From Fen-999 sp964530115 (GTDB lineage Bacteria > Pseudomonadota > Gammaproteobacteria > Burkholderiales > Rhodocyclaceae): a stretch of DNA of 64,000 nt. A model generated the notes under the pieces. The model did not search any database, was not told the DNA's origin, and saw only the letters and a list, made by a program, of their open reading frames with translations. The translations under genes and the position numbers were made by a program. The DNA lies in NCBI GenBank assembly GCA_964530115.1, contig CAZGYD010000143.1, forward strand, positions 1 to 64,000, given 5' to 3'. Of this stretch, positions 8,452 through 17,895 are shown in pieces; the first letter of the stretch is position 1; each line of letters begins with the position of its first letter.

Positions 8452-9737
8452 CAGTCGGCGGCGACGATCACCGTCACGAGATGTTCCGCCCGGACGTGAC
8501 GCGCGAACGCCTCGCGGACATCCTTCGCGGTGACCGCGGCGATGCGTTTCGGAAAGTCGTCGAGATAAGTGAGCGGCAGGCCGTAGAAGCCGATCGTCGA
8601 CACGTGGCCGAGCAGCTTGGCGTTGCTGTCGATGCGCAGGGCCAGCCCGTCGATCAGGTTCTTCTTCGCGGCCGTCAGTTCGGCCGCCGTCGGCCCCGTG
8701 CGGATGAAGTCTTCGAGGACCTCGCGGGCGAGCTTGAGCGCCTCGCCGGCCTGTTCGCGCTTCGTCTGCAGGCCGATCTCGAACGGCCCTTCGAGCCGCT
8801 TGGGCGCGAAGTAAGAATAGACGCTGTAGGCATAGCCCCGCTTCTCGCGCACTTCCTTCATCAGCCGCGAGACGAAGCCGCCGCCGCCCAGCGTGTAATT
8901 GCCGACGAGCAGCGCGAAGTAGTCCGGGTCGCCGCGCCTCACCGCCGGCAGGCCGATGTGGATGTGGCTCTGCGTCGCCGGATGGTCGACCTTGACCGTT
9001 TCCGCCTTCGGCAGTGTCACGGCCGGCAGCGGCGATGCGGCCGCACCCGGCGGCAGGGCTTCGGTCAGGCGCTGGGCGACGCGCTCGGCCTCGTCGCGCG
9101 TCAGGTCGCCGACGATGGCCACCGTCGCCCGGTTCGCCGCGTAGTGGTCGCGGTGGAAGGCGATGAGGTCGTCACGCGTGATGCTTTCGACCGTCTCGAC
9201 CGTGGCGACCGTACCGTAAGGATGGCCCGGATAGATCGCCGCCGAGAAGCGCTTCGCGGCGATCGCGTCGGGCCGGGTGTCGGCCTCGCGGATCGCGGCG
9301 ATGGAGCGCGCCTTCTCACGGGCGAGCACGGCCTCGGGAAACGTCGGCCGCGAAGTCACGAGCCGAAGGAGATCGAGCGCAGCATCCCGCTCCTTCGGAT
9401 AGGACAGCGTTCGCAGCGTGACGGACGCGCGGTCGTCGTCGGCCGAGCCGCCCAACTTCGCGCCGATGTCGGAGAGCCGCGCCGAAATGGCCTCCTCGTC
9501 GAGATCGCCGGCGCCGGCGTCGAGCATCGAGCGCGTCAGCCCGGCGAGGCCGGCCTTGCCGGCCGGTACGCGGACCCCGCCGGCATCGAAGCTCAGGTCG
9601 ATGTCGATGATCGGCAGATCATGGGTTTCGACGAAATAGACTCTCGCCCCCGAGGGCGCGACCCAGTGCTGGATCTTCACGCCCGCGTGGGCCGCGAAGG
9701 AGATGGCCCAGACGAGCACGGCAAGCAGTGTTTTCAT
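8451..9737 (-). CDS. M16 family peptidase-like protein, inactive subunit
   Basis: A 428-residue secreted protein with signal peptide MKTLLAVLVWAISFAAHA. It has the M16 pitrilysin fold features LSFDAGGVRVPAGKAGLAGL and the later GGGGFVSRLMKEVREKRGYAY segment. The zinc motif HxxEH is missing where it should occur. In the family, such proteins pair with an active M16 subunit, and the gene immediately upstream (9751-11127) supplies one. The pair probably forms a periplasmic zinc peptidase with an unknown substrate. Confidence 0.88.
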   Translation of the reverse strand: MKTLLAVLVWAISFAAHAGVKIQHWVAPSGARVYFVETHDLPIIDIDLSFDAGGVRVPAGKAGLAGLTRSMLDAGAGDLDEEAISARLSDIGAKLGGSADDDRASVTLRTLSYPKERDAALDLLRLVTSRPTFPEAVLAREKARSIAAIREADTRPDAIAAKRFSAAIYPGHPYGTVATVETVESITRDDLIAFHRDHYAANRATVAIVGDLTRDEAERVAQRLTEALPPGAAASPLPAVTLPKAETVKVDHPATQSHIHIGLPAVRRGDPDYFALLVGNYTLGGGGFVSRLMKEVREKRGYAYSVYSYFAPKRLEGPFEIGLQTKREQAGEALKLAREVLEDFIRTGPTAAELTAAKKNLIDGLALRIDSNAKLLGHVSTIGFYGLPLTYLDDFPKRIAAVTAKDVREAFARHVRAEHLVTVIVAAD

Positions 9738-9750
9738 GTTTTCTTCTTCC

Positions 9751-11127
9751 TCAGTGGCGTGTTACCACGGCTGAGTTTCGCGGCTGCCGCGCTTTCGCCT
9801 GTTCGAGTGGCAACGGGTCGAGCACGGCGACGGTCAGGCGGTCGTCGCTTTCCTCGCCGAAGTATTTCCTGGCCACGGCCTGCACTTCCGCGGCGGTCAC
9901 CGAGCGCAGCTTGTCGAGCAGCTTGTCGTAATCGCGCCAGTGGAAGCCGGCAGCCTCGAAGCCGCCGATCTCCATGGCCTGCGCCATCATCGAGTCGCGC
10001 TTGTAGACCTGGCTGGCGACGATCTGGGTCTTGATGCGCGCGAGCTCCTCTTCCTGCACGCCCTCGTCGCGGATGCGCGCGAGCTCCGCGCGAAGCGCCG
10101 CTTCGAGTTCCGCCACCGTGTGGCCCTCGGCGGGCTGGCCGACGAGCAGGAACATGGCCTCGCCTCGCACCGTGCCGTCGTAGCCGGCGCCGACCGACTG
10201 GGCGATCCTGCTGCCGCGGACGAGATGCTTGGGCAGCCGCGCCGAATCGGTGCCGTCGAGCACCCCGGCGAGCACCTCGAGGGCATAGATCTCCCGATCG
10301 CCATCGACATCGCGCAGTTTTGGCATCTTCCAGGCCATCGCCAGGTAAGGCAGCTTCGCGGGCGCCTTGACCGTCACGCGCTTGATGCCCCGTTGCTCCG
10401 GCTCGTTCTGAGGCTTGCGCTCGGGCAGCGGCCTCGCCTTGACACGCCCGTAGGTGCGTTCGGCATCGCGGAACACCTGCCGGTGATCGACATCGCCGAC
10501 GACGATCAGGTAGGCATTGTTCGGTGCGTACCAGCGGCGGTACCAGTCCATCGCGTCCTGCCAGGTCATGTGCTCGAGATCGTCCATCCAGCCGATGATC
10601 GGCCGGCGGTACGGATGGGCACGGAAGGCCGCTGCGTTGAGCGCCTCGTGCACCAGCGCCTGCGGATTGTCCTCGGTGCGCATGCGCCGTTCTTCCATGA
10701 CCACCTTGATCTCGGAGGCGAAGTCTTCCGGCTTGAACGCGAGGTTCGCCATGCGGTCGGCCTCGAGCGCCATCATCCGCGGCAGCGCCGCCTTCGGCAC
10801 GATCTGGAAATAGGCCGTGTAGTCGAGGCTCGTGAAGGCATTGTCGCGGCCGCCGGCCTCGGCGACGACGCGGTTGAACTCGCCGGCCTTCACCGTCTTC
10901 GTGCCCTTGAACATCATGTGCTCGAGCACATGGGCGACGCCGGAGGTGCCGTCCTTCTCGTCCATGGCGCCGGCACGGTACCAGACCATATGGACGGCCG
11001 TGGGCGCGCGCCGGTCTTCCTTGACGATCACGCGCATGCCGTTCGCCAGTTGTTTTTCGTAGGGGTTGGCCAGCAGGCTGCCCGGCACGAGCAAGGCAGC
11101 CAGGATCAGGGCTTTTCGCATGTCCAT
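9751..11127 (-). CDS. M16 family zinc peptidase, active subunit
   Basis: A secreted 458-residue pitrilysin-like peptidase. Start MDMRKALILAALLVPGSLLA is a signal peptide; a second in-frame ATG is at 11121. The zinc motif HVLEH (H66, E69, H70) is intact, with a distal EERR region for the third ligand. The last residues RNSAVVTRH and the stop codon are encoded within or just after a copy of the 24-bp interspersed repeat (9756-9780), so the natural C-terminus has been replaced or extended. It forms an operon with the inactive subunit 13 bp downstream. Confidence 0.9.
   Translation of the reverse strand: MDMRKALILAALLVPGSLLANPYEKQLANGMRVIVKEDRRAPTAVHMVWYRAGAMDEKDGTSGVAHVLEHMMFKGTKTVKAGEFNRVVAEAGGRDNAFTSLDYTAYFQIVPKAALPRMMALEADRMANLAFKPEDFASEIKVVMEERRMRTEDNPQALVHEALNAAAFRAHPYRRPIIGWMDDLEHMTWQDAMDWYRRWYAPNNAYLIVVGDVDHRQVFRDAERTYGRVKARPLPERKPQNEPEQRGIKRVTVKAPAKLPYLAMAWKMPKLRDVDGDREIYALEVLAGVLDGTDSARLPKHLVRGSRIAQSVGAGYDGTVRGEAMFLLVGQPAEGHTVAELEAALRAELARIRDEGVQEEELARIKTQIVASQVYKRDSMMAQAMEIGGFEAAGFHWRDYDKLLDKLRSVTAAEVQAVARKYFGEESDDRLTVAVLDPLPLEQAKARQPRNSAVVTRH
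9756..9780 (-). repeat. 24-bp interspersed repeat, copy 1
   Basis: Matches the consensus on the minus strand (CGAAACTCAGCCGTGG then TAACACGCC). It encodes RNSAVVTR at the end of the active M16 peptidase; the stop follows one codon later. Confidence 0.85.
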
Positions 11128-11141
11128 GTAAGCGCTTCTGT

Positions 11142-11147
11142 TAGAAT
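11142..11147 (+). promoter_or_regulatory. Possible -10 box for ftsY
   Basis: TAGAAT in the 70-bp divergent gap between the M16 peptidase and ftsY, about 50 bases before the ftsY start. The -35 region is unclear. Confidence 0.35.
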
Positions 11148-11197
11148 GGTTTTTTGCCGGTGATGATAACCCGGCGCTGCTTCTGACCGCCATCCTC

Positions 11198-12160
<963 letters not shown>

Positions 12161-12269
12161 CCCGCCGCCGGGCCGCCCCAAGGCGGGGCCAGCCAACGAC
12201 CGGGAGCCGCGCAGCGGCGAACAACCGTCACCCCCTTCCCCGGGAAGGGGGATGGGGGGAAGGGTCTGC
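12161..12269. repeat. Palindromic GC-rich repeat between ftsY and ftsE
   Basis: The 109-bp gap is made of inverted repeats: GGGCCGCCCC facing GGCGGGGCC, a CCGCGCAGCGGCG segment, then CCCCCTTCCC facing GGGAAGGGGG. The last arm also supplies purine-rich sequence just before ftsE. Similar CCCC/GGGG hairpins occur at 30650, 31415 and 40130, so this is a dispersed REP-like element. Confidence 0.6.
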
Positions 12270-12914
12270 ATGATTCGCTTCGACCACGTCAGCAAGCGCT
12301 ACCCGCCGGGTATCGACGCCCTGACGGATGTCAGCTTCGAAATCGGCAAGGGCGAACTCGTCACCCTCGGTGGTCATTCGGGCGCCGGCAAGTCGACGCT
12401 GCTCAAGCTCGTCGCCGGCATCGAGCGGCCGACCGGCGGTGCCGTGCTGGTCAATGGCCAGAATGTCGGCAGCATGAAAAGGAGCGCCCTGCCCTTCCTC
12501 CGCCGCAACATCGGCCTCGTCTTCCAGGACCAGAAGCTGCTCTTCGACCGCAGCGTCTTCGACAACGTCATGCTGCCGCTTGCCATCGCCGGCTTCCCGC
12601 CCGGCGAGGCGAAGCGCCGCGTGCAGGCGGCGCTCGACAAGGTCGGCCTGCTCGACCGGCAGAAGGCGATGCCCGTGATGCTCTCGGGCGGCGAACAGCA
12701 GCGGCTCGCCATCGCCCGCGCCGTCGTCGGCCGGCCGGGTCTGCTGCTCGCCGACGAGCCGACCGCTCATCTCGACGACGAAACCGCCGCCGATGTGGCG
12801 CGCATCTTCCTCGAATTCCGCGAGGTCGGCGTCACCGTGCTCATCGCCACCTACGACGACCGCCTGTTCGGCGCGCCGCGCCGGCTGAGTCTCGATCACG
12901 GGAGGCTCGTATGA
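12270..12914 (+). CDS. ftsE: Cell division ATP-binding protein FtsE
   Basis: ATPase of the FtsEX complex, which links the Z-ring to periplasmic amidase activation. The 214 residues start MIRFDHVSKRYPPG. The Walker A is GHSGAGKST, the signature LSGGEQQRLAIARA and Walker B LLLADEPTAHLD. An upstream in-frame reading through the repeat is not credible. It overlaps ftsX by ATGA. Confidence 0.96.
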   Translation: MIRFDHVSKRYPPGIDALTDVSFEIGKGELVTLGGHSGAGKSTLLKLVAGIERPTGGAVLVNGQNVGSMKRSALPFLRRNIGLVFQDQKLLFDRSVFDNVMLPLAIAGFPPGEAKRRVQAALDKVGLLDRQKAMPVMLSGGEQQRLAIARAVVGRPGLLLADEPTAHLDDETAADVARIFLEFREVGVTVLIATYDDRLFGAPRRLSLDHGRLV

Positions 12915-13810
12915 GAAGTTGGGCCGCCCAGCACTGGCACGCCTTCACGCTCGCGCTGCGCCGCCTGGTCGCGACACCGATCAACACCGTGCTGTCGCTG
13001 CTCGCCATCGGCATCGCGCTCGCGCTGCCGGCCGGCGGCCAGATGCTGCTCGCCAACGCGCTTCAGCTCGCGCGCGACGCCGCGCCGACGCCGCAGATCT
13101 CGCTGTTCATGGACGTCGGCGCCGACCGCCGCGCGAGCCAGGACATCGAAAGCCGGCTGAAGCACCACCCGGGCGTCAAGGCCGTGCGCTTCATCGCCCG
13201 CGAGGACACGCTCGCGCGCATGAAGGCGGGCGAGGGGCTCGCCGACGTCATCGAGGCGCTGCCGAAGAACCCCTTCCCCGATGCCTTCACCATCACCCCG
13301 GCCGACGACGGCCCGCAGGCGATGGAGCAGCTCGCCGCCGAACTGCGCAAGCTGCCGAAGGTGGAGCACGTGCAGCTCGATTCGGACTGGGTGCGCCGGC
13401 TCGATGCGCTGCTCAAGGTCGGCCGCACGGCCATCCTGCTGCTGGCGCTGCTGCTCGGCGTCGGGCTCGTCGCCATCACCTTCAACACCATCCGCCTGCA
13501 GGTGATGGCGAGCCGCGCCGAGATCGAGCTCTCGCGGCTCCTCGGCGCGACCGACGCCTGGATCCGCCGGCCCTTCCACTACTTCGGCGTGCTCCTCGGC
13601 CTCGCCGGAGGTCTGGTCGCCTGGGCCATCGTCGCCGCCGCGACGCTCTGGCTCGCCGAGCCGATTGGCGAACTCGCGCGGCTCTACAGCTTCGACTTCG
13701 CGCTCAAGCCGCTGTCGCTCACCGATTCGCTCGCCCTGCTCGGCGCCGCCGCCGCGCTCGGCTGGCTCGGCGCCGGGCTGTCGCTACGGCAGCATCTCGG
13801 CGCCAGCTGA
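12911..13810 (+). CDS. ftsX: Cell division protein FtsX
   Basis: Membrane subunit of FtsEX. The 299 residues show the FtsX plan: one N-terminal transmembrane helix (about 25-45), a periplasmic domain to about 170, then three helices (about 177-195, 222-245 and 273-290). The conserved membrane-proximal segment MASRAEIELSRLLGATDAWIRRPF is split here as MASRAEIELSRLLGA and TDAWIRRPF. The start overlaps the ftsE stop. Confidence 0.95.
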   Translation: MRSWAAQHWHAFTLALRRLVATPINTVLSLLAIGIALALPAGGQMLLANALQLARDAAPTPQISLFMDVGADRRASQDIESRLKHHPGVKAVRFIAREDTLARMKAGEGLADVIEALPKNPFPDAFTITPADDGPQAMEQLAAELRKLPKVEHVQLDSDWVRRLDALLKVGRTAILLLALLLGVGLVAITFNTIRLQVMASRAEIELSRLLGATDAWIRRPFHYFGVLLGLAGGLVAWAIVAAATLWLAEPIGELARLYSFDFALKPLSLTDSLALLGAAAALGWLGAGLSLRQHLGAS

Positions 13811-13966
13811 GCCAGGCTCAGAGCGACGATCCGCCGCTTCAAAGCTTTTCGAGTGGCTCGTATCGCCTCTGCTCGCCGCTCGATCACCCCGCTACCAGCC
13901 TCGTACCAGCCCCGATGGTGGCGTTGCGCTCCATATCTCCATATGGCTTTTTTTAATGCCGAGTGC

Positions 13967-13972
13967 TAGCCT
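13967..13972 (+). promoter_or_regulatory. Probable -10 box of a leaderless brnT promoter
   Basis: TGCTAGCCT is followed by only six bases and then the brnT ATG, so transcription should start at or next to the start codon. Several other genes in the window share this layout. The 170 bases after ftsX hold no gene; a T-rich stretch and repeated ATATCTCCATATGG lie just upstream. Confidence 0.45.
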
Positions 13973-13978
13973 TCGCTC

Positions 13979-14269
13979 ATGGCTCACGCCCGCTTCGATT
14001 GGGACCCCGACAAGGACGCCGAAAATCAGAGGAAGCACGGGGTTTCATTCATCCGGGCCCAATATGCGTTCGCAGACCCACGGCGCGTGATTGCCAAGGA
14101 TGTCGCCCACAGCCAAACCGAAGAGCGCTTCTATTGCTTTGGCGAAGTCGATGGCGGCAGCCTGACGGTGCGATTCACTTATCGCGCTTCGGTCATTCGC
14201 ATCATCGGCGCCGGTTACTGGCGCAAAGGAAAGGCAATCTATGAGCAGGCGAATCAAATACACCGATGA
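13979..14269 (+). CDS. brnT: BrnT family toxin
   Basis: A 96-residue ribonuclease toxin of the BrnT/BrnA type II system. It begins ARFDWDPDKDAENQRKHGVSF and contains the RFTYRASVIRIIGAGYWRKG core with the late arginine typical of BrnT (shown in pieces: RFTYRASVIRII, GAGYWRKG). The antitoxin gene overlaps its 3' end by 29 bp. BrnTA is usually autorepressed by BrnA; no operator is identified. There is no visible SD sequence, in line with the leaderless promoter. Confidence 0.9.
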   Translation: MAHARFDWDPDKDAENQRKHGVSFIRAQYAFADPRRVIAKDVAHSQTEERFYCFGEVDGGSLTVRFTYRASVIRIIGAGYWRKGKAIYEQANQIHR

Positions 14270-14546
14270 GCCTCTTGGCGAGGTCAAGGTAGTCCCCGAT
14301 TTTCTCCCCTCGCCGGCCGAACTGGCGTTCCGCGAGGAGGGCGTCAAGGTCACACTGGCGCTGAGCAAAAAAAGCGTCGAGTTCTTCAAATCCGAGGCGG
14401 CGCGACATCACACGCAATACCAACGCATGATTCGTCGGCTTCTCGACGCCTATGTCGATGCTCAGGTCCGAACCCGCGAATCGACGGAGCCGGGTTCCCG
14501 CACGCGGGTGAAGGGACGCGGGGAATCGGCGACTTCGGACACTTGA
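14241..14546 (+). CDS. brnA: BrnA family antitoxin
   Basis: A 101-residue partner of BrnT with a ribbon-helix-helix region VKVTLALSKKSVEFFKSEA followed by YQRMIRRLLDAYVD, the usual BrnA C-terminal DNA-binding segment. In the family it neutralises the toxin and represses the operon. The tail after residue 75 (RTRESTEPGSRTRV) is low complexity and longer than usual. Confidence 0.88.
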   Translation: MSRRIKYTDEPLGEVKVVPDFLPSPAELAFREEGVKVTLALSKKSVEFFKSEAARHHTQYQRMIRRLLDAYVDAQVRTRESTEPGSRTRVKGRGESATSDT

Positions 14547-14640
14547 TTACCCAAGATCATCGCCGGGCATGTCGCCGCGATCGAGCGCAGGCCAATGGCT
14601 GCCGTCTGCCACAACCAGCCCCCCAGCCCGCCAATCGGCC

Positions 14641-14703
14641 AGTCCGGGACGCCACGAAGGGGCAGTCCCGAGGATGACGGGAGTTAGGGCGTAGCCCCAC
14701 AAA
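14641..14703 (+). repeat. Composite palindromic repeat, copy A
   Basis: GGGACGCCACGAAGGGGC facing GTCCC, then GGGCGTAGCCCCAC. It shares its order and wording with copies near 22756, 37785 and 52991. The surrounding gap 14547-14775 has no gene that I can support. Confidence 0.6.
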
Positions 14704-14775
14704 CGGTGCGAATACGGTGTCGGTTTGCCGCTCAGGCGGCATCTCGGCGACGTGCGGGCCGCTGGCCCAGCGCGC

Positions 14776-15300
14776 TCATTCGGCGAGCGTCTCCAGCAGC
14801 GCGAACAGGCGCGCGTAGAAGTCGGGGTCGGTCACGGTCTCCTGGCCGACCTTGATCAGCGCTTCGCTGCCCTCCGGGATCGGCAGCGAGATGGAGCCGA
14901 TGCCGGCGACACTGACGCCGCTGCTCTGGCTGCCCGCCTTCACTTCGTAGCGCGTCTGGATCGCGCTGGCGAAGACCACGCTGCCCTTCGCCTCGGACAT
15001 GCAGACGAGCGTGATCTCGAGCTGCATCTGCTGGTTCCGCTTCGGATGGAAGTACTTGCTGCCGCGCACGTTTTCCACAGTGGCCGTCTCGATCTGGTAG
15101 CCCTGGCTCAGCAGCGCCCGCCGGCCAAGCCGGCAAGCGATGTCGGGCGCCACCTCGAGCTGGCGCTGGAACGGCGACTGCGGCACGAACTCCTCCAGCG
15201 TGTAGACCGGCGGCGCCTTGGGCGACGAGCTGCAGCCGCCGACGAGGGCGAGCAGTCCGCAGCATGCCGCCACGGGGAAGGATCTGGCGAATCGCGACAT
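14776..15300 (-). CDS. DUF2242-like lipoprotein
   Basis: A 174-residue lipoprotein with signal MSRFARSFPVAACCGLLALVGGC and lipobox LVGGC. The body (FQRQLEVAPDIACRLGRRALLSQGY in pieces FQRQLEVAPDIAC and RRALLSQGY) resembles betaproteobacterial DUF2242 proteins of unknown role. A TTG two codons upstream is the only alternative start. It stands alone, bounded by repeats on both sides. Confidence 0.75.
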   Translation of the reverse strand: MSRFARSFPVAACCGLLALVGGCSSSPKAPPVYTLEEFVPQSPFQRQLEVAPDIACRLGRRALLSQGYQIETATVENVRGSKYFHPKRNQQMQLEITLVCMSEAKGSVVFASAIQTRYEVKAGSQSSGVSVAGIGSISLPIPEGSEALIKVGQETVTDPDFYARLFALLETLAE

Positions 15301-15415
15301 CGGCAACGTCGGCGCCCCTACCGGCGCCCCCGGATTGGAGATGCTTGGATTTTACGGGATCGGCACATCAGGCCGGCGTCCGTCGCCGGCACACGGCACG
15401 AAGCGACCCGCGGCC

Positions 15416-15440
15416 GGCGTGTTACGACGGCTGAGTTTCG
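15416..15440 (-). repeat. 24-bp interspersed repeat, copy 2
   Basis: Intergenic copy, C variant of the variable core (CCGTCGTAACACGCC on the minus strand). It lies between the DUF2242 gene and the terminator of the OprC-like receptor. Confidence 0.85.
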
Positions 15441-15452
15441 GAACCGCCAATG

Positions 15453-15476
15453 AAAAAGCCCCGCCGGGGCGGGGCC
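15453..15476 (-). terminator. Rho-independent terminator after the OprC-like receptor
   Basis: On the minus strand GCCCCG-CCCCGG-CGGGGC forms a hairpin followed by TTTTT, 37 bases after the receptor stop codon. Confidence 0.85.
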
Positions 15477-15512
15477 TTCGAACACCGGGTGGAGCGCTCT
15501 GCGAACGCGGGC

Positions 15513-17777
15513 TCAGAACTTGACGGTCACGCCGGCATAGAGCGAGCGGCCCGGGCCGGGCACCGCCGTGCCCCACTGCGGGTAGTTGGGCAGCGCCGGG
15601 TTGGTCATGGTCGTGCCCTGGCCGACGTAGGCACCGCCGGTCGGCAGGTAGTAGAGCTTGTCGAACAGGTTCTCGACGCCGAAATCGACGCGCGCCTGCT
15701 TCCACGCATAGCTCGCACGCAGGTTGACGAGGCCGTAGCCCGGCGTCCTGATCTCGTTGCGGACCTTCGAGACGTCCGTCTTCGCCTTGACCGCGACGAC
15801 CTCGATGCCGTTGTCCCAGCCGCCGAGCCGGTGCGTGAGCGTCAGCCGGCCGTTCAAGGGCATGATGTTGTAGAGCCCGTCATTGGTGTCGAGGTTCCTG
15901 CCGTTCGTGTAATTGACGAGACCCTTGAGCCCGAACTCGCCGGCGCCGGTCTTCGCCAGCGGCATCTTGCCGGAGAGATCGATGCCGTAGAGCCTCGCCG
16001 ACTGGTTCATGTACTTGAGCACCGAGAAGCCGTTCACCACCGGTGTCGTCGCCGGCGCGTTGGTCGTGGCGTTCCACTGCACGGCGTCGATGTAATCGGA
16101 AACGCGCGTGTAGTAGGGCGTGGCCTTGAACTCCCAGCCGCGGTCGGCCGCGTGCCAGTCGAAGGTGGCCGAGAGCGTGTTGGCCTTCTCGGCCTTAAGG
16201 TCGAGATTGCCGACGTAGCCGTTGCCGTCGCCGACGAAGTTGTTCATCAGCGCCGCCATCTGCCAGGTCGACCACGGATAGAGCTCGTAGAGGCTTGGCG
16301 CGCGCTCCTTGTGGGCGAAGCCGAACTCGATCTCCTGCGTCGCGCTCATCGCGTAGCGGGCGAGCAGCGTCAGGTCCGTGTTGTTGAACGTGCGCTCGTG
16401 GCTCTGCGCGTTGAAGAGGTTGGCATCGCGGCCCTGGTTGCCGCCGCCGGCCGGGTTGTAGCCGACGGCCGTGCCCGCATCGCTCGTCACGCGCTCGTAG
16501 CGCAAGCCGGCGAGCGTCATCCACTGCGGGCTGAAGCGCGCCTCCCATTCGCCGAAGAGCGCCGCGCGGTTGCGCTCGCCGTCCTTGATGTTCCAGAAGG
16601 TGCCCGGCCACATGCCGCCGCCGGAGGGCGGCCACCAGTCGTCGAGCCGGTAGCGATGCAGTTCCATGCCCGTGCGCAGCAGGTCGCGCTGCGAGAGCGG
16701 CAGTTCCGCCTTGACGGTCGCGCCGGTCGTCGTGCTCTCGGTGTACATCGGCATGCCCGCCGCGCAGGTCGGCCCGAGCGGCGAGCAGGGCGTGCCGTTC
16801 AACGCGGTGGGGCCGCCCGAGGCCGAGCCGTACCAGTAGCGCTTGTCGGCGCCGAAGTCCATGAAGTGGTCGACCTTCTCGTGATACACGCGCGCGTCGA
16901 GCCGGCCCCAGTCGAAGGCGCCGAGGTAGCGCAGGTTCACCTTGGTGCTTTCGTTGTCGAGCATGTCCATGCGCTGGTTCGGCCAGAGCTGGTAGGGCAT
17001 GTCCTGGTAATTGACCTTCGCCTCGACGAGATGGCTGCCGCCGCGGAACGCCGCGCCCAGCGTGTGGTTGCGCGTCTTGTAGGCGGTCGAGCCGACTTCG
17101 TCGCGATCGAGCGTGCGGTCGGCACGCCCCGTGAACGTGTAGTTCTTGAAGTCGCCGCCGGCCTTGTAGTTCTCGGACTCGGCCGTCGCGCCGGCGTAAC
17201 TCAGGCTGAACGACTCGGTGGCGTAGGTGGCGCCGAGGTTGGCGCCCCAGGCGTCGCCGTTGCTCCGGTAGAAGGCGCCGGCCTCGCCCTTGGCGAGGCT
17301 GCCCTGGCCGGGCGCCGCAAACACCGGTGGCGCGCTCTCGACCGCGATGGTGCCGCCGATCGAATCGCCGCCGGCCGACACAGGCGAGATGCCGGCCCAG
17401 ACGCTGATCGCGGCGACCTGGCTCGGATCGATGTAGGAGAGCGGCGTGTTCATGTGGTTCGGGCAGGCCGCGTAGAGGTCCATGCCATCGACCTTGATGC
17501 GCAGCCGCTCGTCGGCGAGGCCATGGACGACCGGCAGCGAGGAGACGCCGCCGGCACCGTAGAGCGAGACGCCGGGCACGTCGCGCAGCAGCGTGGCGGT
17601 GTCGCTGGTCGCCGCGCGCATGCGCGTGACGTCCGCGCTCTCGACCTTCTCCGGCCGGGCGGCCTCGTCGATCTTCGCCCCGGTGACGACGACTTCGGAC
17701 AAGTTCCTTTCCTGCGCATGGAGCGCGAAGGGCATGGCCGCGATGGCCAGCGCGAGCGGGAGTTTGCGGGTGTTCAT
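15513..17777 (-). CDS. oprC: TonB-dependent copper receptor, OprC/NosA-like
   Basis: A 754-residue outer-membrane receptor: signal peptide MNTRKLPLALAIAAMPFALHA, plug domain (about 25-150) and a 22-strand barrel ending in a C-terminal F (GRSLYAGVTVKF). The plug holds CPNHM (C105, M109) and the barrel has HFM (H304, M306). These match in type and order the CxxxM and HxM copper ligands described for Pseudomonas OprC. Copper import is therefore likely and could feed N2O reductase or haem-copper oxidases. The promoter carries the 15-bp palindrome at about -42 and an FNR-like box further up. Copper specificity is inferred from motifs. Confidence 0.82.
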   Translation of the reverse strand: MNTRKLPLALAIAAMPFALHAQERNLSEVVVTGAKIDEAARPEKVESADVTRMRAATSDTATLLRDVPGVSLYGAGGVSSLPVVHGLADERLRIKVDGMDLYAACPNHMNTPLSYIDPSQVAAISVWAGISPVSAGGDSIGGTIAVESAPPVFAAPGQGSLAKGEAGAFYRSNGDAWGANLGATYATESFSLSYAGATAESENYKAGGDFKNYTFTGRADRTLDRDEVGSTAYKTRNHTLGAAFRGGSHLVEAKVNYQDMPYQLWPNQRMDMLDNESTKVNLRYLGAFDWGRLDARVYHEKVDHFMDFGADKRYWYGSASGGPTALNGTPCSPLGPTCAAGMPMYTESTTTGATVKAELPLSQRDLLRTGMELHRYRLDDWWPPSGGGMWPGTFWNIKDGERNRAALFGEWEARFSPQWMTLAGLRYERVTSDAGTAVGYNPAGGGNQGRDANLFNAQSHERTFNNTDLTLLARYAMSATQEIEFGFAHKERAPSLYELYPWSTWQMAALMNNFVGDGNGYVGNLDLKAEKANTLSATFDWHAADRGWEFKATPYYTRVSDYIDAVQWNATTNAPATTPVVNGFSVLKYMNQSARLYGIDLSGKMPLAKTGAGEFGLKGLVNYTNGRNLDTNDGLYNIMPLNGRLTLTHRLGGWDNGIEVVAVKAKTDVSKVRNEIRTPGYGLVNLRASYAWKQARVDFGVENLFDKLYYLPTGGAYVGQGTTMTNPALPNYPQWGTAVPGPGRSLYAGVTVKF

Positions 17778-17811
17778 GATGTCGGAGGATGAAGTGAAAT
17801 GAGTGACGGGA

Positions 17812-17817
17812 ATTCTA
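17812..17817 (-). promoter_or_regulatory. -10 box of the OprC-like receptor gene
   Basis: TAGAAT on the minus strand, 28 bases plus the usual start gap before the ATG. Its centre is 33.5 bp from the operator centre. Confidence 0.6.
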
Positions 17818-17838
17818 GGAAGCGGTCTCTCGCGGCTC

Positions 17839-17857
17839 GTGCGACACGTTGTCGCAC
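17839..17857 (-). promoter_or_regulatory. GCGACA-N3-TGTCGC operator at the oprC promoter
   Basis: GTGCGACA-CGT-TGTCGCAC is a perfect palindrome with 8-bp arms. It is centred at about -42 relative to the predicted start, the position used by class II CRP/FNR-type activators. It replaces a -35 box. Confidence 0.75.
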
Positions 17858-17881
17858 GCGGGCGGAAATCCGCATCGGCGC

Positions 17882-17895
17882 TTGACGACGATCAA
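17882..17895. promoter_or_regulatory. FNR/DNR-like box
   Basis: TTGACGACGATCAA fits the FNR-family consensus TTGAT-N4-ATCAA except at one position. It is 40.5 bp upstream of the oprC operator centre, about -83, and overlaps the last codons of the neighbouring gene. Confidence 0.5.

Noticed and set aside
15450..17792. 780-codon plus-strand ORF
   Set aside because: Antisense shadow of the OprC-like receptor; Arg/Val/Ala-rich, no domains.
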